This document shows positions 23,891 through 34,874 of a stretch of 64,000 nt of DNA, piece after piece. Under the pieces are notes generated by a model. It did no database searches, was not told the DNA's origin, and was given only the letters and a program-made list of their open reading frames with translations. The stretch spans positions 79,484,867 through 79,548,866 of the forward strand of contig NC_079136.1 of assembly GCF_945859705.1 (NCBI RefSeq), written 5' to 3'. The translations under genes were made by a program, and so were the position numbers. Position 1 is the stretch's first letter, and each line of letters starts with the position of its first letter. The stretch is from Episyrphus balteatus. Lineage: Eukaryota > Arthropoda > Insecta > Diptera > Syrphidae.

Positions 23891-26050
23891 AACCTAATTA
23901 TTTTTAATAGACAATATTAAAATATATAAATTTGCATAAAATATTTGTTGCTAAATTCGGTATTGGAGTTTTAAATTAGGTAGGATTTTAGGGTTTCAAA
24001 TCCCATCGATCTTAGAATATAAAATGTTTACTGTAGAAATTTGGATGATTTGCAAATGTTGCATGAAAACATTTTTGACGACATTTATACGAAAAAAAAA
24101 AGAAATCTTGAATTTTATTTTGCAAATATACTTAATGCTTTCGATATGTATTGAATTACAAATTACTCATACTCAAGACGATGTTACAATTCGTTTCCTT
24201 TACAATTTGCGGTCTTTCGCCTACGTTCTATGTAGGTAAGTTCTTTTATTATGAGAATATGAAGATAATATAATTACATTTTAAACCTTTAAGTATCTAT
24301 TCCCTTTTCCGTGATGCAGATGAAACTATTCAACATTCATTCTTAATTTTATTTTAAATGTAAGGAATTACAGATCAAAGAAGAGCAATTTACTTACTTT
24401 TTTTCATTGTAAGATATCACTTAAATATAATTTTTTTTTAGAAAACGTTGAAATTCGTTTTTTTAATTTTCTCATTTCTATTTTCACATGTTTTAAATTT
24501 GATTCCAACATGAAATGAAATCTTATATGTATAAAAGTTTTTTTTTTTTTTTACCTTGCTGTTGACTGACTTCAAATTTAAGTTGAGTTGAGAGTAGGTA
24601 GACAACAAATAGTTAAGTTTCACTGTTACCTATAAATGGGGCAAATATTCTCCATTTTCAAATACTTTTTTTTATTCTACTTGAAGTTTTCTATAGAAAA
24701 TCAAGTCCCTTTGGAATTAAATTACTTTCGAGATTTTTATGTCATCCCTTTCACAATTCTCTCTTATTTTCTATTCGGGAAAAAAAATGCAAACATTCGG
24801 ACGTGAAAATAAAAATCCATAAAATTCTTTTCTTTAAACAAAAAAAGAAAAAAAAAAAACTTTTCCATTGTTCCCAGACTCGTTCCCAGATTCGTTTCGA
24901 AACAAACCATGAGGACATAAAAAAAAACTGAACTCTAGAATTCATTGAAAAAAAAAAAACTCGTACCTAGGAAAGTTATTCTGTTCACATTTTGAACACT
25001 CCTCTCTCTCTGGTGGGAGTCCTGTCCTAGCCAGAAATTTAACTCTCCCTATAACAAAACGACCTACAGGATGACTCAATATAGAGCAACCATCCAAAAA
25101 AGAGACACAACGACTAGACTATACAATGAACGACAAACTATATGAATCTCAGCTTTTACAAACCCTAAAGTTCAATACCTATACGAGTAAAAAAAGAATG
25201 GAAAGCGATATAAATTGATTCGAGTTTGAAATTTCCCCAGAGTGACAATAAAATAAATTATTCAAAAGCACCACTTCTCTTTGTATATTTACTATAATAT
25301 GAGAGTTGACCCAATCGAAATGCTCTTCGAGATGAAATTCGGGACGAAAAATTTATACCAGCAACAGAATTTGGCCCTAAAGGTTTACGTTTTCATTTAA
25401 TCATAGGCTAAATTCAGTGGATAAATCGAGGATGTGCGATGACATTATAAAAGTAACACACGATATAACGTCATTGCTCTGAAATTAAATGAAATCAAAT
25501 TACTGAGACAAGGTATTTTGAAATATTCAAGTTTAGTTTGTTTTATTTTGTAGTGTCCTTACGGCTCAAATAAACGTTTCGTTTGTGTGTAATGTAATAA
25601 GATATTTGTAGATTCCTGCAAAAGGAAGTAATAATTTGGATTCCATAACTGCAAATTGGGTTACGGTTGCAGTGAAATTGAATGTTAAAAAAGGTTAAGT
25701 AAAAATAAAAAATCACTTAATTCGATAAATTTTTTAACTGTTCCATCACCTTGTTCTTTCTTTTAATTTTTGTAGTAACTCATTACTAAGCTCAGTACAA
25801 TTTTGCACGATAAACAACAAAAATTGATTGCTAAGGATAAATAAATGTATTCGTTTGTTGTGGTTTACAGAGAAAATTTTTTTCTAAACTTTTACACTTT
25901 TGACCACAAAACCACGGCTATAATTTCTTTTGAACTGCGTAATGTATTTGTCAAAACAAGGGAAATGAAACCAATATTTTTCGCTATTCTTAAATTTAAT
26001 TATCACTTTAAATATAGAAATTGGTGGTGTGCTAACAACTGTTAACTACA
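23891..26050. other. No supported gene
   Basis: AT-rich with scattered poly-A/T runs. Frames of 61-71 codons at 24024, 24438, 24751 and 25845 have no recognisable motif, and their composition follows the surrounding DNA. No RNA gene or element ends were seen. Confidence 0.45.
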
Positions 26051-26057
26051 TCGTTAA

Positions 26058-26084
26058 CCCGCCCCGGCGGCGGGTATATAAATA
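26058..26084 (+). promoter_or_regulatory. Possible TATA box below a GC-rich hairpin
   Basis: TATATAAATA (26075-26084) is a good match to a metazoan TATA box. It sits directly after a GC-rich hairpin, CCCGCC-CCGGC-GGCGGG (26058-26074), in otherwise AT-rich DNA. No open frame or splice-supported exon follows within 500 bp, so a promoter role is only a possibility. Confidence 0.2.
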
Positions 26085-26634
26085 TTTTATTCTCAAAGAC
26101 ATTCCACGATATCTAACAAGATTAGAAGAAGGTGTTAATTGATATTTTTTTATAATAATTCACACGAATAAAGGGCTTAAATTTCAATATAAATTTCAAT
26201 CAGTACCTATACATCTGGTACTTTTCTATGGACTCTCAATTCTTTGTGAGTTTACAATTTAATTTAATAGCTTCATACATAGTCTAAGAGTCGGCAGCAG
26301 TTTTCTTGCGCGAGAGGTAACCGATTTATATTATATATAAGGAGGCCAATTGACAGCGATAACAAACATGTAAGTCTGCCGGTTTGTATCGTCGTTGCCA
26401 ATTTTGAGAAAAACGAATTTTGAATAATGATTAAGCCAATTTTTTTTTTTTTTTTTTTGAAAAAAAAGCCCAATTTTGTATCGCTTCACTCTTGCTAAGA
26501 ACGCAACAATATTTTCTTATAGATTGAACCTGCTTTAAGATTGATTTAAAACTTTTATAGGTAACCGTTTTACTTTGGAGATTACATTCCTTAAAAAAGA
26601 CAAATTACTTTTTTTTTCTTTGTTATATACAGTA

Positions 26635-28505
26635 GGGTGGGTCAAAGATTTTCGTATCCAAACCAATGATCACTGATTTCAATAGTTTTCTTATGACCCG
26701 TATGCATTGCGATTTGGATACGAATATCTTCTAAACGGTTAAAGCAATCAATTTCATTCCAAGGAATTTTTTGTAGAACGTTTAAGCCCCTACAAGAATA
26801 TATCTTGCTAATTTGAAAATAATGAAGTTTCAGTGAATTAGAAATTTTTTAAAAATATAAAATGTTTTTATATTTTTTTTTAACTTTGACCTCGAATATC
26901 TTTAGAATGCTTAGATTAATGAAAAAAGTTATTAAGACCTTTTTTGTGGAGCAATCAATTTCCAACAAGAATATGTCTTGCGCGTTTGATCATTATAATT
27001 TTTCAATTTGTTACAAAATTAAGAACAAAAAACGAATTTTTAAAGATTTTCTCGATTTTTGGACCTCAAATATCTATTCAACGGTTAGTTAAAGAAAAAA
27101 GTGTGTAAGGCCTTTTTTGTAGAGCGTTCAAATTCCTACAAGAATAAAAGAAATTTGCTAAAAAGTCAATTAATAAAAAAATTATTTTTTTGAAGTGAAA
27201 ACTTCTTTAGTATCGTAGTGATTTGAAACAAAATGAAACGAAAACGCGACACGACTTCAACTTGTTATAACTTTTTTGTTTTTATAGATAGATAAATGAA
27301 ATTTGTACTGTAGATAGGTAATTAAATAAATTATAATTGTACAAAATTTCAATTAATTTCATATTCAAAATTCGGAGATAACGGTAAAAAGATGTTCTTT
27401 TTCAACACACGTTATATCTTTTGATCTAGTGCACATACAAATTTGATTTAACTTTAATACGCATGCTGATAACATAACCTTTTATTTGATATATCAAACA
27501 TAACGTTACGTGCTCTACAAGTTACACAATCTTAAATTAAAAAAAAATTAAAAATACCTCAAAACACCTGCGGAGATCTGTTGGCGATGACCAGCTACCA
27601 GTGTAGGAAGTACCGTAATCTCAGTCTGGAAATTCGACATGGTTGACTTTAAAAAATCCTAACTTCTCTTGTAGACATCTTTGAAATAAGATTTATATAT
27701 CATTATACAAGGTGAAACAATAAGCTTTCAAATGGTTTAAAATTTTGTATAGGTTGTCAAACAAAAAAATTGATTTAATAGCATGAGAACATAAAAATAA
27801 ATGTTTTTTTTTTTGCTTTTTGGATGAAATTTTATCGAGTTTAAAAAATTCTAGCTCTTTTTGTGGATGTCTGATACACCTGATCGATATATATATTTTG
27901 AGATAGGACAATAAGCTTTCAGATGGTGTAAAAATTTCTGTAGGTCGTTAGGGAAAAAAATGGATTTATTAGCGTGAGAAGATAAAAATACGTGTTTTTT
28001 CGCTTTTTTTGATGGAAATTGATCGAGTTCAAAAAATTCTAGCTCTTTTTGTAGATGTCTGATACACCTGATCGATATATATATTTTGAGCTAAGACAAA
28101 AAGCTTTCAGATGGTGTAAAAATTTGTATAGGTTGTTAGGGAAAAAATTGATTTAATAGCGTGAGAAGATAAAATTACGTGTTTTTTCGCTTTTTTTGAT
28201 GGATATAAGTTGTGATATAAAAAAACATGGATTTGAAAGTGATAGAATAAAAATAGGTAGATTTTTTCTATTATTTTTTTTTGCAAGAAAAATGATTTTT
28301 TAAGGTTTCACTTCTACCACGTGTGAATTGCACACTTGAATTTTTTTTAGTAGAAGCTTGATGTAAAAATGGAAAATTGCAAAGCGGAGGACCTTCCCAT
28401 TAATATAAAGAGCTCATATTTGGTGTGTATATTCTAGAGGGGTCTAGCAATCGATTTTTCGGAGTACCAAATCAAAAAAAAGTTTTCGATTTTTTTGACC
28501 CACCC
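26635..28505. mobile_element. TIR element, 1.87 kb, ends GGGTGGGTCAAA, TA-flanked
   Basis: GGGTGGGTCAAAGATTTTCG at the left pairs with the complement of CGATTTTTTTGACCCACCC at the right, with TA on each side (26633-26634, 28506-28507). The distal interior (27230-28215) is a third copy of the long repeat at 15.7-17.5 kb. It holds three tandem units of about 180-190 bp, each carrying the ATAGGTTGTTAGGG-type block, starting near 27710, 27905 and 28085. No transposase seen. Confidence 0.75.
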
Positions 28506-28716
28506 TAATATACAGGGTGTCCCAAAGTAATAATTCAAAAGAAATGTGCTGGAAGACCAACTTAATGGCTCTTGAATTTATTAAATTGGTAATCAAAAAT
28601 CTTAACGGCTCCCGATTAAATGCAATTCTCGTAAAATTTCTAAAAACCCTTTCTATGGCCTGGTATTTTTCTTCTCCTCTCTAAAATATTTTAATTTTTT
28701 TTTAACTAAAACATTA

Positions 28717-29440
28717 GGTGTGTGGATCAGAATCAAAACCCATTATATCCACTTTTGAAAAAAAAAATGACTTAGGTATGAGGTTTTGTTTCTATTATTC
28801 AAATACATACGTTGCGCCCAAGTTTGAGTCTCTAACTACTTTTTTTGGCGTAGAAATCAGACCACAAAGTTAGAGGTTAATTTCAAAGCCCATTTTATCC
28901 ACTTGAGTTTTTGTTTCAAAACCCATTATATCCAAACAATTTTATTCGCATCAAAATCCATTATATCCATTCAAAATATTATTTCTAAAATAAATTTGAA
29001 ATTCAAAAACCATTTTATCCATGGGATGAGATTAGATGGGAATATCCGAAAATTTATACGGATTTTTGAAAAAAAAAATTTCGGCATTTAGGTTTGAATT
29101 TATTTGTTCAAGAAAGTAGGCGTAATTAAAAAAAAGGAAATAAAGTTTTCTCGTTTTTAATTGAGTTTTTTTGAATGCCATATTTTCTTATTTTGGTCTG
29201 AAATTCAGAGGCGATTTTCAAAATCCATTCTATCCATATTTGTTTTGGGTACCTATAACTCTAAAACTAAAACACTCAGATCACGATTTCTGGACTTAAA
29301 CTGTAGGGAATCCTAATTGAATCAATCCTGCATTTAAAAAAGTTCTAAAAAATGTTTCGTTTACGAGATAAAAGTTTTTCTCGATTTACTCGAAATCAAA
29401 AAAAGTGGATAAAATGGGTTTTGATTCTGATCCACACAGG
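28717..29440. mobile_element. TIR element, 724 bp, with repeated CCATTATATCCA motif
   Basis: GGTGTGTGGATCAGAATCAA at the left and the complement of TTGATTCTGATCCACACAGG at the right are near-perfect inverted ends that continue inward to the GTGGATA motif. TA flanks both sides (28715-28716, 29441-29442). A CCCATTWTATCCA-type motif recurs about seven times within it, at 28737, 28888, 28921, 28948, 29009, 29222 and (inverted) 29404. Confidence 0.75.
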
Positions 29441-29624
29441 TAATAGTTGAAAAAAATTAATTTATTAGATCATTTTTTACCTTGTACGTCATTTTGTAAC
29501 AAAATAAGTTTTAATAAAATTCAATTTAAAACATTTATTTTGAAACAGCTTTGTTTTATTATTTTAAGAACTTATGTATTGTTTTTTTAAGTATAGAAGT
29601 TTTCAAAGTTGAAGTAAGAACGAA

Positions 29625-30240
29625 AGATACTGGGTCGCACTTATCGAAAATTTTTCTTAGAATGGTTAAAATTTTTAATGTAATAGATTAGTTTAAATTT
29701 TATTAAACCAATAAATAAAATTTGTTTTAACAATTCAAATACATCTTTTTAAGGTCAAATTTATTCCCTATCCATTGTATTTAAAATCACCATGAAATAC
29801 GGGATTTTTAAAATTTGTATTCGATTTGATAGATTTTGTATTTTTAATAGCAATTTTAAAAATAATGTAGAGTGAATAAATTGGGCTTAAATGAATTTTC
29901 CCTCCAAACGAAGTAAGCCAATTAATGTCTTGTTACCAAAGTCATTTTAGACACTTTTGAAAATCGTTAGAGCCGTTGTTTTTCAAATTGTTTTTGATAA
30001 ATCTTATAAATTTTCAAATTAAAAAAAAAAAAAAAAAAATTGAGAATTTCTGTTTCTTTAAAATCGTTGTTAGGTGAAAGTCACAAAAAACGGTTTTATG
30101 ACAGATACCGTTAATAAATAAAATTGTTCAAAAAAATACTGTCTTAACTTCAATAGTTGGAACTTTGTTGCCAAAGTACCTAAACAGTTTTTTTTTTTAA
30201 TCAAAATCGTTAGAGCCGTTTTAGGAAAATCAAGCTTTTA
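29625..30240 (+). repeat. Partial copy of the hairpin-end repeat family
   Basis: ACTGGGTCGCACTTATCGAA opens the copy, and two 'atcgttagagccgtt' phrases at about 29964 and 30207 are shared with other members. The distal hairpin end is missing. Downstream 30240-31440 shows no gene. Confidence 0.4.
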
Positions 30241-31445
30241 AATTATGTTTTTGTGGAGGCAAAACCAAATTTGGCTGTTCTTAAGAACTGTACTTAAGAA
30301 CTTACTGATAACTTCATTAACAATGTTATAAGTTATAACAATAGGTTTCTAGACCTCAGGAATCACATTGAAAATATTCAATATAACGTGTAGCTTGAAT
30401 CACAACACAAATCTTAGCTAAACGATTGAACTCCAAGTATGTCGTTATAGTCTAAATAGCTTAAAATACCTCAAATTATGTATAGAACAATCATTTTGAA
30501 AACCAAACGCAGTATTGTTGCAGGGTGCATAATATAATGCAACTCAATTTTCCCCCATGGAATAGAATATAATACATGTTGACATTTCGGTTTGATAATA
30601 AAGATAAGAGGAATAATAATTGGGAATGAATTTCGATTGTCTTAATTTATGGGTCAATTGTTGCTGTCACATAATTCCAATAAACTTCAGATTCTGTCCG
30701 CACACGCTCACCAAACACGTGCTATGTTCTCCACTTAATATGCTTCAAGCGTTATCCGTGTTTCTTGTTGAGTATTGAAATAAACATTTCCTTTGCAGAT
30801 ATACAAACTGCATAGAATGTTGTATGTATATATACGATAACATACATAATTCTCTTCATGCTTCGTAGATACCTAAGTTTAATTTAGTTAAATATCACTG
30901 ACAAGTTCGGTACAAGCTATATTCTGATCCAATCCGCATAATCATATTGTTATAGAAGATACTGAAATCTATATGATGCTTAATAAGTTTCTAGGCCTAC
31001 AGAATTAAGTGTTAAGCTAAATAAATAGGTTTTGCTTGAGAATAACTAGAGATTGATATAAATCACTGGAAAACATTATGTGCTCAATAAATTTAAAGAT
31101 TTTAAGCATTTTGAACTCTTATCCTTGACCAAGTAAAAACTGCAGATTTTTAACTATGGCAGTTTTTTTTTCAAAGCAAAAAACTACGTGGTATTTAAAC
31201 TATTCGTATTTAAATTTAAGGTACACAGTTAAAAATTCTGTCGTTTTTTTAAGACAAACCTTTGAATTAGGCAATTTTTATACAAACAAAATTAGTGTTT
31301 AATGCTGCGATTTTATTACACAGTTTTTAAATTATTTTTTGTATTAAAAAACCTATTTTGAATACAAAAAAAAAACTAAAATGTAATCAAAGCTCAAAGG
31401 TATTCAAATATAAGAAATTTGGACAAAAAACTAACTCCAAGGCAC
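30241..31445. other. No gene recognised
   Basis: Unique-looking AT-rich sequence. No open frame above about 60 codons, no repeat ends and no RNA gene motifs were seen. Confidence 0.45.
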
Positions 31446-31449
31446 CTAA

Positions 31450-32113
31450 ATTGAATCGTTTATTTCAGAAACAGCATAAGTCCATGAGCACTAACTTTTC
31501 AGGAGCAACAAAAAACAGTTTTTTATGTTAAAACTCCACAACCCTTCAAATTAAGAGTATGCCGAGTTATAATCTAGCTTAAGACAGATTTAAAAACCTT
31601 AAAAATATAAACCTTTTTTCAAGTCTTAGCGGGTTTTTAAGCCTTCATTGATGTATAATTTTTAAGCTTGCGTGTGTCATGATGGCTGCCAAAATAATTA
31701 AAAACTGGTAAAATGTCATATATTCAACAGTAAAAAAACGCTACCACCGCTAGAAATCTGGCTATAACTTTTGAACCCTGAGTTCAATTTTAATGAATTT
31801 AATAAATACCTATAGATAGAGTATTCCTTACCTTTTTATTGATGTATAACAAAAGGGTGTGCTTGTCGAGATTTCTGCCAAAATAACTTAAAACTGGTAA
31901 AAAGTCATGTATTTAGCAGTAAAAAATGTTGTCACCGGGTGAAATATTTCCATATATTTTGAACGCTTTTCTTTCAGTTTTCGTATTTTGGGGGGCCTGA
32001 CATACTTAATTTTTTTCCAGAAGATGTTTAACTATACATAAATGAGAAAGAAATCTCCAAAAAAAATTTTGGGAAAAATGGACTTATGCTGTTTCTGAAA
32101 TAAACGATTCAAT
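31450..32113. mobile_element. TIR element, ~660 bp, ends ATTGAATCGTTTATTTC
   Basis: A perfect inverted repeat of about 35 bp bounds the segment: ATTGAATCGTTTATTTCAGA continuing through ACAGCATAAGTCCAT, matched at 32079-32113. The interior has a direct repeat of about 190 bp: TTGATGTATAA at 31648 and 31840, and AAAACTGGTAAAA at 31701 and 31889. The target duplication is not clear. Confidence 0.7.
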
Positions 32114-32291
32114 TATAACTTTATCTTGGTAAGAATATTAAATTTTAATCAAATTATTAATCAAAACGAAGCCATTTTAAAATAGAAATGAAATTTTTTG
32201 TGTCTGGTTTTAAGGCTATCACTACCTGAAAAAGTACCTACATAAAACTTTTTTGTTCCAGAAAAATGCATTTGGTAATCCTTTTTCTGAT

Positions 32292-33935
32292 AAAAATAAA
32301 ATGCACGACTGGGTCGCACGTACTTGCTTTTGCAGTACTTGTAGATTTTAAGAGCTGCATCTAAAAAGTTTAAAAGCAATTTTGTTGATGTTGGGGAAGA
32401 GCAGACATTTTGGGCAAATTTTTTTTTTTATTTGACTTTTTTTGGAAAAAATAAAAATTCTGTTTTATTGCAATCGCTTTGAAAATTACTTCCGCAAACT
32501 TTAATAAAAATCGTTAGAGCCGTTTTCGAGTTATTTGGTATAAATTGAAAAATTTGTATATGAATGAGGTATACTTTTAAGCGAGACATAAAAAAAAACA
32601 AAAAAAAAACAACTTTCAGAATTCCATAAAAATCATATGTACCAAATTTGAAGAAAATCTATCCACCCGTTTAGGCAGTGGAAATGTGTACAGATGGACG
32701 CACAGACGCACGGACGGAATTAAGAGACCCACTTTTTTGGAATTCTCCATCATCGTAATGTTGGTTTTGATTAAAACCTCAAACTTTTTTTCGATACGAA
32801 ACCAATATTTGCTCTATAGTCTACACTGAAAATAATAAATTTCGTAAAATTACGAAAATCGTTTCATACACTACATTTTCGTTGGCCCAACGAAACTTTC
32901 GTTGGCTCAACGAAAATATGTAATTTTTCGTAATATGAAAACCTTTATCAATTAATGAAAACGTTTCATACACTTCTTCTCCCTATCTAGTGCAAAAAAA
33001 TCCAATTTAATGAAAAGATTCATCACTTAACGAAAAATTTCATAAATAAATAATTGTCTTACGAAAATTCTTCATCGGCTTACGAAAAAATACATCAGTT
33101 AACGAAAAAAAATCGTTGCCTTACAAAAAAAAAAACGTAGACTTGGGTGCATTTCTGTTTTAATGATGAAAAACTTAATCTTGCTGGATATAGTTCACAT
33201 TAGGTTTTTGTTTAAAAATCTATGTAAGTTGAGCTGAATATTAATCATATTTGTGTATTGACGAGGACTATAAGTCAGTCAACTGTTGAGTCCAAGTGAG
33301 TTCCACCGGGACAAACGCCAATTTTTTGTTTGGACTAAAGGCCATAAAAAGCTATATTAAATCAATGATTGAACAAGTAAATAAATATAAGAAGAAAAAT
33401 GAATGAAAAAATTCGTAGGTTAACGCAAAAATTCGTAATTCTACGAAAAGAATGTAAAAATAATCTACTACAAAAATAATTGATACAACGAAAAGTTTCC
33501 TTAGCTTACGAATATTTTTTCGTAATTTAATTAAAATGTTCATAAAATTTACGAAAAACTTCGTTAGCTTAGGAAAGTTTTAATTAAATTTTACGTTAAT
33601 TGATGAAAAAAATTCGTAAAGTGATGTATAAATTCATTAATAATTATTCCTATCTTCGTGACCTTTTTTATAGAATTTAAATACAATCCTAAGACCTCAA
33701 GCCCACTTAGGATTGTATTTAAATTAATTAATTCTCGATCAAAAATTTTTATGAAAAATTTCATTAAAATACGAAAGTTTTCGTTAATTGATGAAGTTCT
33801 TCATTAACGTATGAAAGCCATTTCGTTGAGCCAATTAAATTTTTCATCGGCTGAAAATTAATTAAATTTTCGTTGGCTCAACGAATTTTTTCGTTATATT
33901 TACGTAAGGATTTGGTTCAGTGTATAGAGCAAGTA
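32292..33935 (+). repeat. Hairpin-end repeat family copy, interrupted at its terminal hairpin
   Basis: Begins AAATGCACGACTGGGTCGCA and runs through GACGCACAGACGCACGGACG and CATCATCGTAATGTTGG to TTGCTCTATAG (32820). The rest of the hairpin (TATAGAGCAAGTAAAA) resumes at 33923, after a 1.1-kb insertion. Confidence 0.6.
32824..33922. mobile_element. CACTGAA-ended TIR element, 1.1 kb, TTCGT/ACGAA-rich
   Basis: The CACTGAA...TTCAGTG ends are flanked by TA (32822-32823, 33923-33924). The element lies exactly inside the terminal hairpin of the host repeat copy. The interior is unusually dense in CGAAA/TTTCG and TTACGAA words in both orientations. It contains a perfect 20-bp hairpin (33674-33693 with 33706-33725, 12-nt loop). 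No coding frame. Confidence 0.7.
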
Positions 33936-33999
33936 AAAATTAAAATTAAAAATCTGAGTTTGTTATACCTACAGGAAAGTTAGTAAAAAATAGGCATTT

Positions 34000-34874
34000 T
34001 GAGGAACGAAATATAGGATAAGGTTGATTTTTTCAAATCTCAAATAAGGGTATTAGAAAAGCTTAAGTAATGGTTTTCGTGTTTATTAATGTGTGCTCGC
34101 ATTTGAAAACACTGATTGATTTTATTTTAATTTTAAGTTTGATGATTCTGGAACCCGTATGAAATTATCTTTAACCAATTTGTGACCTTCAATAAGAGAA
34201 ATTGTTCTGCTAAATTTCAGTCTTCGCACTGAATCTGATCATACCAAAGTAAGTATTTTCTTAAATAAATTGGTATCAACTTTGCAAATATATATTATAT
34301 AATACTTCTTAAAATATACTTAAAAATCACCGCATAAAATTGTTCTTACCTTATTACGGGCCACCCTGTGTATATATTCTACTCCATAATGCTTCTTTCC
34401 CTTAATAATACGGTTATGGCAACACTTTTAATTAATTTATCGCAATTAAAGTTCATTTCTATTGTGCTATCAGGTTTCATTTATCTTAAATACATAGAAC
34501 TAACCTGCCTATATTAACTTACAATCAGCTATTCAAATAATAACAACAATCGTTTATGATTGTTTATGTTTATAACTATTATTTAATAGATTGTATGAAA
34601 TAAATAAATGTGACCAGATTATCGAAAAATATAATATTCTTCTAATGTTACTTAGCTTTAAAATATACGATATTCAAATAAAATTTATGATTTAGTATTG
34701 TTGGGCACACCACTATATCACTTTTTGTTTGATTGCGGTGTGCGATCTACTATACTTTAAGTCAATGTTTCGGTTTTAGTAAGATACAAGCTACAACGCT
34801 GTTAAGAACTTGTTTCGTATTGATCAATTTTTGTTTTTATTTTTGTTTATTGTGTTTTCATTTATTACGTTAAA
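34000..34874 (+). promoter_or_regulatory. Upstream region of the alpha-esterase gene
   Basis: No gene. The first ATG of the esterase (34875) is preceded by a T-rich leader with stops in frame. A weak TATA-like TATACTTTAA lies at about 34752. The transcription start cannot be fixed from sequence. A CCACCCTGTGTATATA sequence near 34362 could be the end of an older element (see findings). Confidence 0.25.

Noticed and set aside
26273..26473. 66-codon minus-strand frame near a TATATATAAG sequence
   Set aside because: Begins in a poly-Lys run from an A tract, with no motif or conserved partner.
33674..33725. 20-bp perfect hairpin as a miRNA precursor
   Set aside because: The stem is too short and perfect, lies inside a transposon, and lacks the mismatch pattern of animal pre-miRNAs.
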